A stretch of DNA of 64,000 nt from Endozoicomonas sp. G2_1 (GTDB lineage: Bacteria; Pseudomonadota; Gammaproteobacteria; Enterobacterales; Alteromonadaceae). How positions within the stretch are numbered: the first letter of the stretch is position 1; the number at the start of each line of letters is the position of its first letter. The translations under genes were made by a program, and so were the position numbers. Under the pieces are notes generated by a model. The model worked only from the letters and a program-made list of their open reading frames with translations, did not search any database and had not been told where the DNA came from. Where the stretch lies: positions 169,878-233,877 of the forward strand of contig NZ_JAGHQT010000006.1 in assembly GCF_017744155.1 (NCBI RefSeq), written 5' to 3'. This document shows positions 30,662 to 40,331 of this stretch, piece after piece.

Positions 30662-30706
30662 GAACTAAAAACGACCAAATCTATCAAATTAACGGCTGAT
30701 GAGTTT

Positions 30707-31057
30707 TTAAGAAATAAAACTCAAATGGCTCTGATAAAAATCGCCGCAATATGGCAGGCGGTATTTGTGCAGCGTTAACGCTGAAAGCACGCCATAGCAC
30801 CAAGCAACAACAACGAGTACAGTTAGTAACCAACCAACTAGCGGGATGAGCGATAACAAACAAAAGGTAATCAAGATGCCAAGAGATTGGCGCAGGTGAT
30901 ATCGAGCAAAGGCAGACTTATTTTGACCGTAAATTAACAGCGCAATCAGCCAGCCAACAAAGGTGAAATAACTGAGCACAGCGATGATCCTTGCCATTTC
31001 ATGGTGGCTGCTCCGGCTTGCCTTACGATCTTTTACAACAACTTCAGTGGTGATCAT
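30707..31057 (-). CDS. DUF4870-like small membrane protein
   Basis: A 116-aa protein. After a charged N-terminus it has two or three membrane segments: MARIIAVLSYFTFVGWLIALLIYG and ILITFCLLSLIPLVGWLLTVLVVVAWCYG. The short motif SAFARYHLRQSLGI between them is characteristic of DUF4870/Tic20-like proteins. Function unknown. It is divergent from the DUF2982 gene across 146 bp. Confidence 0.7.
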   Translation of the reverse strand: MITTEVVVKDRKASRSSHHEMARIIAVLSYFTFVGWLIALLIYGQNKSAFARYHLRQSLGILITFCLLSLIPLVGWLLTVLVVVAWCYGVLSALTLHKYRLPYCGDFYQSHLSFIS

Positions 31058-31203
31058 AAACTACTCCATCTACTATCCATTTTGATGTTTTTCCATGCTT
31101 ACCATTTAAATCTAGCGATCTTTTTTCTGTTAAACAAGTGACAATTTTGCGATATTAACTAAGTTACCGAGATCTAAAAGAATATAGTTTTATTGAAGAG
31201 AAT

Positions 31204-31887
31204 ATGGCCTTACCCGAAATTGAGATTAAGCCTCAAGCGAAACACAACGGACTATTCTTAACCTGTATAGGTCTGATTTCTCTAGCTATTTTATTAATAA
31301 TTAGCCAGTTTTTTTGGCTTAAAGCAAAACTACCACTGATTTTTTTAATTTCTGCCAGCTTGGTTTCACTGGCATTAGGCATCGCCAAATTACTTGAACC
31401 GCCAATTAGTTTTTCTATTACCCCGGAAAAAATCAGCTATTACCACAAATACGGTAACTGGCAACTGAGCTGGCCCGAAATCGCCAATATTAATGTCATT
31501 ACTTCAAGCCATGGACTAGAGCGATTACAATTGCCGTACATTGGTATTCGGTTACACGATCTTTCGACATTAGCTAATAAAATATCACCAAGGCTGGCTA
31601 ACCGTTTAATTCACGAGCAACGCATTTTGCTCGTCCATTCGGTGCAACAACAGCTGCTAACCATAGAACAAAGCCAAATGAACTTTGAGCCTTTTCAACT
31701 CAGTGACAACAGCCAAATTAAAGGCCCAATTGCCGCATTTTTGCATCAAGCAGAGCGCTTACAAGAAGCGCTCGGTTACCACTTATATTTGCCCGCCAAT
31801 AGCGCTGATAGAACCCTTGATGAATTTAATCAACTGCTCAAGCAGTGCCGATCTAGTGCTGGTAACTACCAAGCTAATGATGAGTGA
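31204..31887 (+). CDS. DUF2982-family membrane protein
   Basis: A 227-aa protein with two N-terminal membrane helices (about 17-37 and 43-62). A cytoplasmic domain resembling a membrane-proximal PH-like fold follows (ITPEKISYYHKYGNWQLSWPEI). The late motif IKGPIAAFLHQAERLQEALGYHLYLP is typical of DUF2982 proteins of Alteromonadales and Vibrionales (shown here only in part: EALGYHLYLPANSADRTL). Function unknown. It converges on the glycosyltransferase-like gene, 30 bp away. Confidence 0.7.
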   Translation: MALPEIEIKPQAKHNGLFLTCIGLISLAILLIISQFFWLKAKLPLIFLISASLVSLALGIAKLLEPPISFSITPEKISYYHKYGNWQLSWPEIANINVITSSHGLERLQLPYIGIRLHDLSTLANKISPRLANRLIHEQRILLVHSVQQQLLTIEQSQMNFEPFQLSDNSQIKGPIAAFLHQAERLQEALGYHLYLPANSADRTLDEFNQLLKQCRSSAGNYQANDE

Positions 31888-31917
31888 TTTTTAGTTAAAT
31901 CTGGTTAGCCGATATTA

Positions 31918-33249
31918 TTAGCTATTGATCCAACTTGCTTGTGCAATTGCCTCAGTTAACGCTATGTCTGGGTAACCACAATCGCGTAAAGCATGAATAA
32001 ACTTTAACGTTTTAAAACCATCAAACCAAGTGTGTAATTGTTGGTTAAATTGTTTTTTGCCATCACCTTGGTGTTTTAAGACAAATTGTTCAAGCCCAAT
32101 TGCTAGTAAAGCGCGTTGGCAATCCACGGGTAAACCGGTCAACCACCTCTCAAATTCATGCGAACGCTGAGCTAGGTCACTAAAGGCATTCAACGTAAAT
32201 TTCAAGTACTCAAAAAGCTGCGGCTGATAATAACAATAGTCTTCGCCCTGCTCTTTTAAGCTAAGAATTTTTTGTACTGCTGGTCCTGTGCCAAACGGCA
32301 CTCGGTCTGATGTTCTGGCTTTGAGCACTATTTCACAGTCGTCAAAAAAATAGTGGTTGTACTGTGATTCTGGCCTTGTTGAACCGCACTGGGTGCTTGG
32401 TTCTGGATTGAATTCTGAGAGTTTGGTTAATTTGTTAAGCAGGTAAAAATCTTCGCCAGCCGATCGTTTCGGAAACCCCCTAACCTTTGCGTAGGCGTTA
32501 ACATCAAACGCTAAAATACTGCCAATGGTGTAATACGCATAAGGAGAGCCTGCATAGCGTAAACCTGAGACGTAATAACTCAGTGCTTGTTGGTAGAGCT
32601 GGTTGGCCCAATGCACGTTTGCGTTGTCACACTGGTGATCAAAATTGTAAATTGCAATGTGATAGTCAATTGATAGCTGATTAGTGACCGTAAAATAGTC
32701 ATCAGGAAGGCTTGCATCGGCATCTGATGAATGCAGCCAGCGACTTTTAACTATGCCATTTGCCACAAGTTGCGCCGCAATATCGACACCAATTTTACGA
32801 GCCAAACCCACGCCTTGTTTGACAGGTAATGGCTCATTAAAACAGTCAACCAACAGTAGCTTAGCCTTTGTTTTTGTAGAGTTTTTTTGGTCAGACTTGA
32901 GCTGTTTCGGCTGAGAATTTTGCGGCGTAACTAATACGAGTTTACCGTCACAGCTTTGCCATTCGATTTTATTTTCAGCTAGTGTCAGTGCGTCCTGCCA
33001 TAAACTCAGTTGTTGTATATTAGTTGTCGCGCTATCAGGCTGATTAACAACAAGGATCATTAATGCGTTTTGCTGACCAAGTGCTGAGCTAAAAAATCGC
33101 TCGATAAATTCTACTCTTTCACAATAGGCGGGAATAACAACAACGTTATCGAATATATGCTCCGAGCCTAATAACGCCGACATATCACTAATATGCTCAA
33201 CTTGAGGCTCAGCATATTGGCGTAGATATTTATCTAATACGTTTTTCAC
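31918..33249 (-). CDS. Glycosyltransferase family 2-like protein
   Basis: A 443-aa soluble protein with a GT-A-like layout. NVVVIPAYCERVEFIERFF (about 35-53) is the N-terminal nucleotide-sugar-binding strand. SRWLHSSDADASLPDDYF holds a DxD-like metal site, and GEDFYLLNKL is the acceptor-side ED motif. No membrane helices are seen. The donor and product are unknown. The start is GTG at 33249. It lies 82 bp downstream of miaE on the same strand. No polysaccharide cluster surrounds it, so it is an orphan enzyme. Confidence 0.65.
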   Translation of the reverse strand: MKNVLDKYLRQYAEPQVEHISDMSALLGSEHIFDNVVVIPAYCERVEFIERFFSSALGQQNALMILVVNQPDSATTNIQQLSLWQDALTLAENKIEWQSCDGKLVLVTPQNSQPKQLKSDQKNSTKTKAKLLLVDCFNEPLPVKQGVGLARKIGVDIAAQLVANGIVKSRWLHSSDADASLPDDYFTVTNQLSIDYHIAIYNFDHQCDNANVHWANQLYQQALSYYVSGLRYAGSPYAYYTIGSILAFDVNAYAKVRGFPKRSAGEDFYLLNKLTKLSEFNPEPSTQCGSTRPESQYNHYFFDDCEIVLKARTSDRVPFGTGPAVQKILSLKEQGEDYCYYQPQLFEYLKFTLNAFSDLAQRSHEFERWLTGLPVDCQRALLAIGLEQFVLKHQGDGKKQFNQQLHTWFDGFKTLKFIHALRDCGYPDIALTEAIAQASWINS

Positions 33250-33331
33250 GCACTTACTAGACTCATAATAGACTTTTACCCACTCGACTTGTGCTAACAG
33301 TGTTGAGCAAATTTATTAGATAACTCAAAAA

Positions 33332-33904
33332 CTAGTGCAAAGCGGCGCGGTGCGGCAACTGAGCGCAAACTTCAGCTTCAAAATCTAAAATTTCTACTAA
33401 ACGCTGGTCAACTTCAGCTTTGTCGAAATACTCATAAGCCAATTCAACAAACAAGTTTTTGTGTTTCTCTTCTGATTTGGCAATGGCAACGTAAAAGTCT
33501 TTCTCTTTGCCTTCAGGCAATGCTTGTGACACTAAGTCAAAACGTTCATGACCGCGTGCTTCAATGACACCGGCAACTAGCAATCTGTCTAAAAAGAAGA
33601 CGTCGCGACCGTTGCGAAAAATACTGCGAATTTTTTTGATGTATAAATCTTTTTCGTCGTTAGCTAAGGTAACGTCCCTTGCCTGCATCAATTTTAGCAC
33701 TTGTTTAAAGTGAATAAGCTCTTCAATGGCTAAATCGGTCATCGCGCGCACTAGCTTCTTGCGATCAGGATAATGAGACAGCATCGAAACCGCCATACCT
33801 GAAGCTTTTTTCTCTGCCGCTGCGTGATCTGCCAAAAAAGCATCAAAATCAGCCATGACAGCTTCAGTCCATTCAAAAGGCGTTTTATATTTCAGTTCAA
33901 ACAT
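33332..33904 (-). CDS. miaE: tRNA-(ms2io6A)-hydroxylase MiaE
   Basis: MiaE hydroxylates the isopentenyl side chain of ms2i6A at position 37 of tRNAs that read U-initial codons. The 190-aa product is a four-helix di-iron protein. The iron ligands are visible as IEELIHFKQVLK (ExxH), GVIEARGHERF (ExxxH context) and KSEEKHKNLF (ExxH). The length matches the Salmonella enzyme family. It has ATG start and its own hairpin upstream at 33942-33962. Confidence 0.93.
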   Translation of the reverse strand: MFELKYKTPFEWTEAVMADFDAFLADHAAAEKKASGMAVSMLSHYPDRKKLVRAMTDLAIEELIHFKQVLKLMQARDVTLANDEKDLYIKKIRSIFRNGRDVFFLDRLLVAGVIEARGHERFDLVSQALPEGKEKDFYVAIAKSEEKHKNLFVELAYEYFDKAEVDQRLVEILDFEAEVCAQLPHRAALH

Positions 33905-33935
33905 AGGAAAACTAATTCAATTTACAGAATAACAA

Positions 33936-33962
33936 TAAAATAGGCGTGTATTTTACACGCCT
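33936..33962 (-). terminator. Hairpin terminator between the DUF6492 gene and miaE
   Basis: A perfect 9-bp stem (33942-33950 with 33954-33962, AGGCGTGTA/TACACGCCT) is followed on the minus strand by TATTTTATT. It lies 31 nt past the DUF6492 gene stop. Confidence 0.65.
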
Positions 33963-33992
33963 TAAAAATGGTGACAATGAACAATCCAGCAA

Positions 33993-34907
33993 TTAACCTT
34001 GATGAACGCTCTTCTCGGGGATATATGGACTAATTTTTTGCCAAACAACATCGGGTTCTAAAAAGGTTTTACTGCCAACGACACAGAATAGGCCTGGGCA
34101 ACGGTCTGAAAAACTTTTTTCGACATCCCAGGTCTCATAGGGGTGAGAATCATGGATCATCAGTAGCTGTGGGTTATCTCCTCTGCCGGCAACTACGTGA
34201 TAATTATCAAACATACCGAACTTGTGGGCGCACATATAATACAAAGAATATTCCGTCCATCGTGAGCGCAGATAACGAAAAATAGACCAATTGCGCGGAT
34301 CTTTGGCATTGTGAAGTGAACAGATTTCATCAACCCAATGCTTACCCCAAAGTTCAGTGAGTTCAGAAATCAATTTTAAGCAAATATTTTTTGCTAAAAT
34401 TGATGGGGTAATGTGCATACCAACACCAGCTTCGCCAACATCTGGTGACATTTTTAACATGCGCGCTGAAGACTTCCACCACTTCGGATGTAATTCTCTG
34501 CTTTCATACTGTAACAAAGCCTTACCATCGATGATTAACTTGTCCATAGTCAATGGTTTTAAGCAGATAACATCAGCATCAAAGGTTAAATAAAAATCTT
34601 CTTTTAAATATTGGGCCGCGGCGATTTTAACGAGTTGCTGCTTGCGCCAGCCGCGAACATGAGCATATTTACTCAGTTCTGGAATTAATGCTTCTTCGGA
34701 AATAACTACAGGATTAAGATGCTGCCATTTCTCTAAGCGCTGATTGACGATGTCAACTTCATCGGGCGGCGTCACAATCAAAAATGTTGAAAACATACCG
34801 GGCTCGGCAAACGCCGTTAAGCTGCGAAAGAGAATTTCAGTGCGTCCCAAATCGTCGACGTCATAACTACCGCGAATACAAAGAGGTAAAACAGCCCCTA
34901 TTGCCAT
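33993..34907 (-). CDS. DUF6492-family, glycosyltransferase-like protein
   Basis: A 304-aa soluble protein. FYLTFDADVICLKPL (about 113-127) contains a DxD motif in a GT-A-like context. GWRKQQLVKIAAAQYL before it and AGVGMHITPSIL after it fit the DUF6492 family, which is thought to be glycosyltransferase-related. Substrate unknown. ATG start with AGGG upstream. It is separated from the ATPase operon by 131 bp and an imperfect hairpin, so it may or may not be co-transcribed with it. Confidence 0.65.
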   Translation of the reverse strand: MAIGAVLPLCIRGSYDVDDLGRTEILFRSLTAFAEPGMFSTFLIVTPPDEVDIVNQRLEKWQHLNPVVISEEALIPELSKYAHVRGWRKQQLVKIAAAQYLKEDFYLTFDADVICLKPLTMDKLIIDGKALLQYESRELHPKWWKSSARMLKMSPDVGEAGVGMHITPSILAKNICLKLISELTELWGKHWVDEICSLHNAKDPRNWSIFRYLRSRWTEYSLYYMCAHKFGMFDNYHVVAGRGDNPQLLMIHDSHPYETWDVEKSFSDRCPGLFCVVGSKTFLEPDVVWQKISPYIPEKSVHQG

Positions 34908-34931
34908 AATAAAACCCTAAAAACTAAAACC

Positions 34932-34958
34932 CGCCAGAATATGGTAAGTATTCTAGCG
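34932..34958. terminator. Imperfect hairpin between the ATPase and DUF6492 genes
   Basis: A 10-position stem with one mismatch (34932-34941 with 34949-34958). A run of T follows on the plus strand and a weaker T-rich tract on the minus strand. It is a possible terminator for the long ATPase operon, but the stem is AT-rich. Confidence 0.4.
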
Positions 34959-35038
34959 TTTTTTTAAATAAGAACAATTATTAGTTATACAAGTTTTCAC
35001 CAGTCTGAAAAACTAAGAGGTGATAGATAACAAGGCCA

Positions 35039-38000
35039 TTAATCACTGATGACGTCATTGGTCTCGCCTTGTAACGAAGCCAATGTATTTTCTATGTCCT
35101 TTAAATTTTTAGCATCTCCTGGGTTAATTGAGCCGGCAATTTGATTAACTGAATCCTTAAGTAGCGCAATTTGATTCGCGATCGCTTTTACTGAATCTTC
35201 TTCATCACCCAAGCTTTGATGACGCGCGTAATCAGATTTTATTTGCTGCCAGCGCTGTGCTTGCTCACTTGTTAATGTATCTCTTAATTCCGCAAGCTTC
35301 AGTAAGTTTTCCTCGGCGCCGACGGTTAGGGTTTGGGCCTCGCCGCGATAATGATCACCAATCAACTGTTCAAGCTCTTGTTCGGTCATCACAGGTACGA
35401 CTTTTTCAGCCATTTTGTTCATATTGCGGTAACTACCCTGCAATTTAAACGGCGGTTCAGTGCGATACTTATCATCTTGAGCGGCAGATTTAATATATTG
35501 CTCATTGGCTTTTAACACCGTCTTTTGAATGTGGCGTATCCGTTTTATCACCGCCACGATTTCGTTGACTTCGGCTTGCGAGTAGCCGTGTTTCAGGTTA
35601 CTCGCACTCGCCTCTTCACCAACACTGTTGTCATCTGCCAGCTTAACTAATTGATATAAGTCTTCCATATCGCGCATTGCCAACGGCGCCAAATACGGAT
35701 TGCTGGTTAAACTATTTTCGATAAAGCTCAGCGAGAATTCGTGCTCTCGACCGCTTAAAGTATCACCCAAGTTGTAAATATCAGCTCGGTTGGCGAGCAT
35801 ATCGGGGATGGTAAAGGCTTCACCAGATTCTGTGTATGGGTTGCCCGCCATCACGACAGCAAACTTTTTACCGCGCATATCATAGGTTTTACTCTCGCCA
35901 TTCCACACGCCATCAACTTTTCTCGAGCCATCACATAACGAGATAAACTTTTGTAAGAACTCAGGATTGGTATGCTGAATATCATCGAGATAGAGCATAA
36001 CATTGTTACCCATTTCAAAGGCTAAGTTGATTTTTTCAACTTCACTGCGGGCTGTTGAATTAGTGGCTTGGCAGGGATCCAACGAAACTTGCTCGTGACC
36101 AATAGAGGGACAGTTAATTTTTACAAAGGTCATGCCGAGCTTACTTGCGACATACTCTATCAAGGTTGTTTTACCGTATCCCGGCGGAGAAATTAGCAGT
36201 AGTAAACCCATTAAGTCAGAGCGTTTATCCGCGCCAGCGGCACCGATTTGTTTTGCTAAATTGGCACCGATAATTGGAAAATAAACATCGTTAATCAGCT
36301 TATTGCGAACAAATGAAGACAGTGCGCTAGGCATAAATTCGTGCAAGCGCAACTGTTTGCGCTGCTGCTCTAAAACTTCTTGTTTTAACTGGTGAAACGC
36401 TTTAAACGCCGGTACCTGAATCTGGCTAAACTGGCGCAAGCGATTGATAAATGACTGATAATCAATCACTAGGCTTCGATCATTAATCCTTTTATGTTGG
36501 CCAAGAAGCCCTGGAACACTTGTGGTTGTGTCAACATCGAGCGCATAAAACTCAGGGTTTGGCGCTTTACTGGCATCGTCGACAATAACCGAACTGTCAC
36601 CGTTAAATAACAACACGGAACAAACTTCCACCATCATTTCTGTCGATACTACTTGTGCATTGTTGTTCGCATCAGTCTCTGATTTAGTTTGTGTATTGTC
36701 CTTTTGACTTAAATGCTGACAATAGCTGCTCAACCAAGCAAAATGCAATTGATACTGCTGCTGCGCGGTTTTACAGGCAGCTAACGCTTGCATTATTTTG
36801 CTCGTTAAGCCCTTATTGGCAAGTTGTTTTTGAAAATCCTCAAGCAACTCTTTAGATTGCTTGCGGATAACAAAAATGAGTTCACCATTGGCTAATTCCG
36901 CCAGTAAATAATCCGCGACGACACTGAACTCTGTTGAATCAACCGCCAACCATTGCTCTTGCTGGCAAAAGTCCGCTAACGCACTAGTAAGCTCGTTAAT
37001 CAGTTGTTTACGCAAAGGGTTATCGCCAAAGGCTTGTGTCATAAGTGCTAAGTTCTGACAGCGCTGTATCAAGTCTTGTCTAGCACTAGCATCACACCCC
37101 AGATATAAGTAGCCAATCGCCAATAAGCGCTGCTCTGCACTATATGCCAGTAAACCGACTTGTGATTTTAAACGCAATAACTCGGTTAAAATTGCCGCAG
37201 CATCAACATCGTGAACACCTTTGTCATAGCCCTCTTGATATCGCGCTTCAGCCTGAACTCTAATCAACTCAGCGAGCTCTTTTTGCTCAGCCAGCCCAAC
37301 TAACGCATCAACAGCCACTTGTCCTTTACTTTCTGCTTCAAACAATATCGATGCCGCCAAGTACTCAGCGCGATATGTTTCTAAAGATTCTGAAACTAAG
37401 TTTTGCTGCCATAAGTGTTGAGTGTTTTCAAATAGTGTTTCGTCTAACGCTTGGTAATAATCACTACCGATAATGTGTAACATCATTTGCTGCTCACGAG
37501 GCAGTAAGGTCAGCTCTAATGCTTGATTGTTGACGGAAAACTGATAATCGCCAATTTTGACTAAACTGCCATCATCGGAGTAAATATCCGTTTTGTCGCG
37601 CAATGCTCTAATGCCCTGCTCTTTGGCATTTTTGAGTTTTGCCGCTAAATCATCAGCTCGGACGTTATCATCTAAACTGCGCAATTGCTCAATCAGTTGG
37701 CGCAGCTTTGTAATCATAGGATCAGCAGCAAAATAGCTATTGAGTTTATTGGTATCTTTAAAGGTACTGGCGCGACGAGTAATCGACTGAACAATGCGCT
37801 CTGCCGCCGTCATTAGGTTTGCGCAGCGACGCTGCCTTTGATCAACCAGTTGCTGTTTGTGTTGCTCAAAATTATCGTAGATTTCGTCGCGTTTGACCAA
37901 AATCTCCTGATAAAACTCGTCGTAGTCACTAAACTGACTTTCGAACTCTTCTAGTTGCACCAATAAAGACGACAGCTGTTTATCGCAAGCTTCTGGGCTA

Positions 38001-40132
38001 TCACTGGCATTTAACGCACTGGTAACACTTTGGCTCAGCAGTTTAAAGCGAGCGCCAAATTCGGCTTTGGCCTCTTCAGAGCCAACTTTTTTCTTCGCCA
38101 GTTCTGCTTCTGCCTTAACGCGATTAACCTGACCAAAAACAGCAGAAATATCTTCGAGTATTTTTGTTCGCTGCCGACTGTCTTCAATATCCAGCGACAG
38201 CATAATGTGATTGAGCAGTTCGAGGCCAGCGACCAAGTGCGCGATCTCGTCACTAATGGGAGATAATTCGGTGATCGACGTTGCTTGATTGACTTGCTCA
38301 GTAAGGTTATCAATTTGCTGATAATAAGGCGCTAAAGCTTGCTCTTTTTGTAAAAAATCAGCGGTTGCTTGGCTTAGTGTTTGGGTTAATGTACTGAGGT
38401 TTTCCTCAATAAGCTCAAGTGCTTCAACGTCAATGTAGCGAAGCTCTTTAGCAGAAATAATTTCACCATTAAACTCGGTCAGCGCTTGTAAACTTTCAAC
38501 GTATTGCGCTGCACTTTCAAAGTTTTGCGGTTGAACTTGGTCATTAAAGCGCGCCATCGACTGCTGACAATTCGCCAGAGCCTGACTAGATTTCTGCTGA
38601 ATGCTGAGCACTTTTTCAAACTCGTCAAGCACCAACTCGGAGGTTTCAACAACCTGAGTGATTAGCGCTTGTAAATCCGCCACTTCGCTGTCATTCAGCC
38701 AGTGATAATTATCAAATAGCTTCTTGGCGTCTTTTACTAAATCGTTGTAGTGGGACAAACTTGGTTGTGGCTTTGCAATACACTTAACTATGTGATAAAA
38801 GTCGGATATTCCTCGAACTAATTCAGGGTTGCCAACGCGGCCATAGAAGCTGTTATCAACGGGTTGGTTACTTGCATGCTCTTCACTACAAAATGGCGTT
38901 TGCCAAATTTGCATGGTGTGAATGCGCGAGGGCTCCGCTTCTGCATTGAAAATTACGGCATGGCCGTCGTTATAAATACTTTGGCCGTGGCCGTAGACTG
39001 GATTTTGTAAAGTTCGAGTGATTAAGTTATAGCTAAATAGCGCGTATTGGCCTTCGTTTGGCTCATAAAATATATAAAGAAAATCTTCGCCGTTGGGTGA
39101 TTTAACGACGCGATGTAACTCCAAATCTTCAGCGTTGTCGTCAAAGTGTTTGTGTTCACCACTTTGCAAATAGTAACCACCGGGGAAAATAATGCCGTGA
39201 TCTTCCGGCAATTGCACACAAGCGTGGCCAATGGCATCTTGTCTTAGTACAGTTTGTGTTTTGCAATTGTAAATTAAATGGCGGGTTTGCTGCTCCCGAT
39301 ACGGTTTAACTTTTAATAAAATCAATGCGCCAACTTTGGCGTAGTGTATTTCTGCATCGTCTAATGATTGGTGCGCATCATCAACTGGCTCACTGTAAAT
39401 ACCAACACCATCTTCAGTGTTATTTTCTACTTTTAAGGTTAAATTACCGCCAATGGTCTCAACAAAAAGCTCGTCAAATAAATTGAAATGTGGGTGCTTG
39501 CCTTGCTCTTGTTGATCGCGGCCCGCTTTTAGCCATTCAAAGTCGTAATTTTCATGGCGCTTGATGTCGCGCTCACCACGATTGTCGATGTACTTAACTT
39601 GATGCTGACTGTCGATGCCCCACTGAAACACGCGAATATCGTCCGCGCGCTCACCAATACTGAAAATGGCAAATACTTTACTGCCCTGCCTAAAAACATG
39701 TGCCAAGTAGGTCTTTTTGTAATAAGTATAAAGTTCGTCGAAATCTCGGACAAAATCGCTATCGGCTAAGAAACTGCCTTCAATCGGCAAATCGACAATC
39801 TGGCTTTCTCCGTCCTGCTCTTCTACCTTATGTAAACTAAAGACATCAGCGACCGTGATATTTCACTTGAGACCGAGAAAAACGTTATAGCCAAACAGCA
39901 ACACATCGCCGATAGCGGCAATATCACGCGCGACACAGTTGTGCTCAGTGCGCACTCTAACTCTGGCGCTCACAGACATTTCTGTGCTACCAAAGGTATC
40001 AATTCGATTTTGGTTGAGCTGTTTTAATTGCTGATTAAGATTGTCACCGAGAGTTGATAACCTGCGCTGAATCAGCTCATAAGAGCCACCTTCTGCAACG
40101 GCTTGATTGGTGATGTCTTCCTTATCAGTCAT
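35039..40132 (-). pseudogene. Giant DUF3686/AAA ATPase (DNA-repair-ATPase type), interrupted by an in-frame UGA
   Basis: One long frame encodes about 1697 codons but contains a single TGA (minus strand of 39863-39865, codon 90). Upstream lie 89 codons with a good AGGAG and an ATG at 40132, ending CVARDIAAIGDVLLFGYNVF-LGLK. Downstream the frame continues at once with NITVADVFSLHKVEEQ and then 1583 further codons from a TTG at 39790. The downstream part holds an N-terminal DUF3686-type region, long coiled coils (about 380-760) and a C-terminal MoxR-like AAA module: ISPPGYGKTTLIEYVAS (Walker A), NVMLYLDDIQHTNPEF (Walker B) and MAGNPYTESGEAFTIPDMLA. Either a nonsense mutation, a base error or readthrough explains the stop. 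If the base is wrong, this is one intact gene. The name DNA repair ATPase is a database habit; the function is not established. Confidence 0.75.
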
Positions 40133-40273
40133 TGACCACTCCTGTATATACGCTAAAAGTTTGGCAACAAGGCACTAAAATTACTGTGACTAAAGATATT
40201 AAAAAGATCGGTAAAGGCATTGCTACCACAACACCTTTAGTCAAAATAACTCAGATGTAAAAATGATAAACAC

Positions 40274-40311
40274 AAGCTCAGTTAGTCAACCAATATCAAC
40301 CAACTGAGCTT
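40274..40311 (-). terminator. Hairpin after the flotillin gene
   Basis: A perfect 10-bp stem (40274-40283 with 40302-40311) has an 18-nt loop. On the minus strand it is followed, but not immediately, by T-rich sequence. It could partly end the transcript between the flotillin and ATPase genes, or mark an RNA-processing site. Confidence 0.35.
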
Positions 40312-40331
40312 ACTGATTTCAAATAGCTTAA

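Noticed and set aside
39863..39865. UGA as a selenocysteine codon
   Set aside because: No clear SECIS-like hairpin follows within the next ~40 nt by eye, the position is not a known redox site, and no selenocysteine machinery lies in the window.
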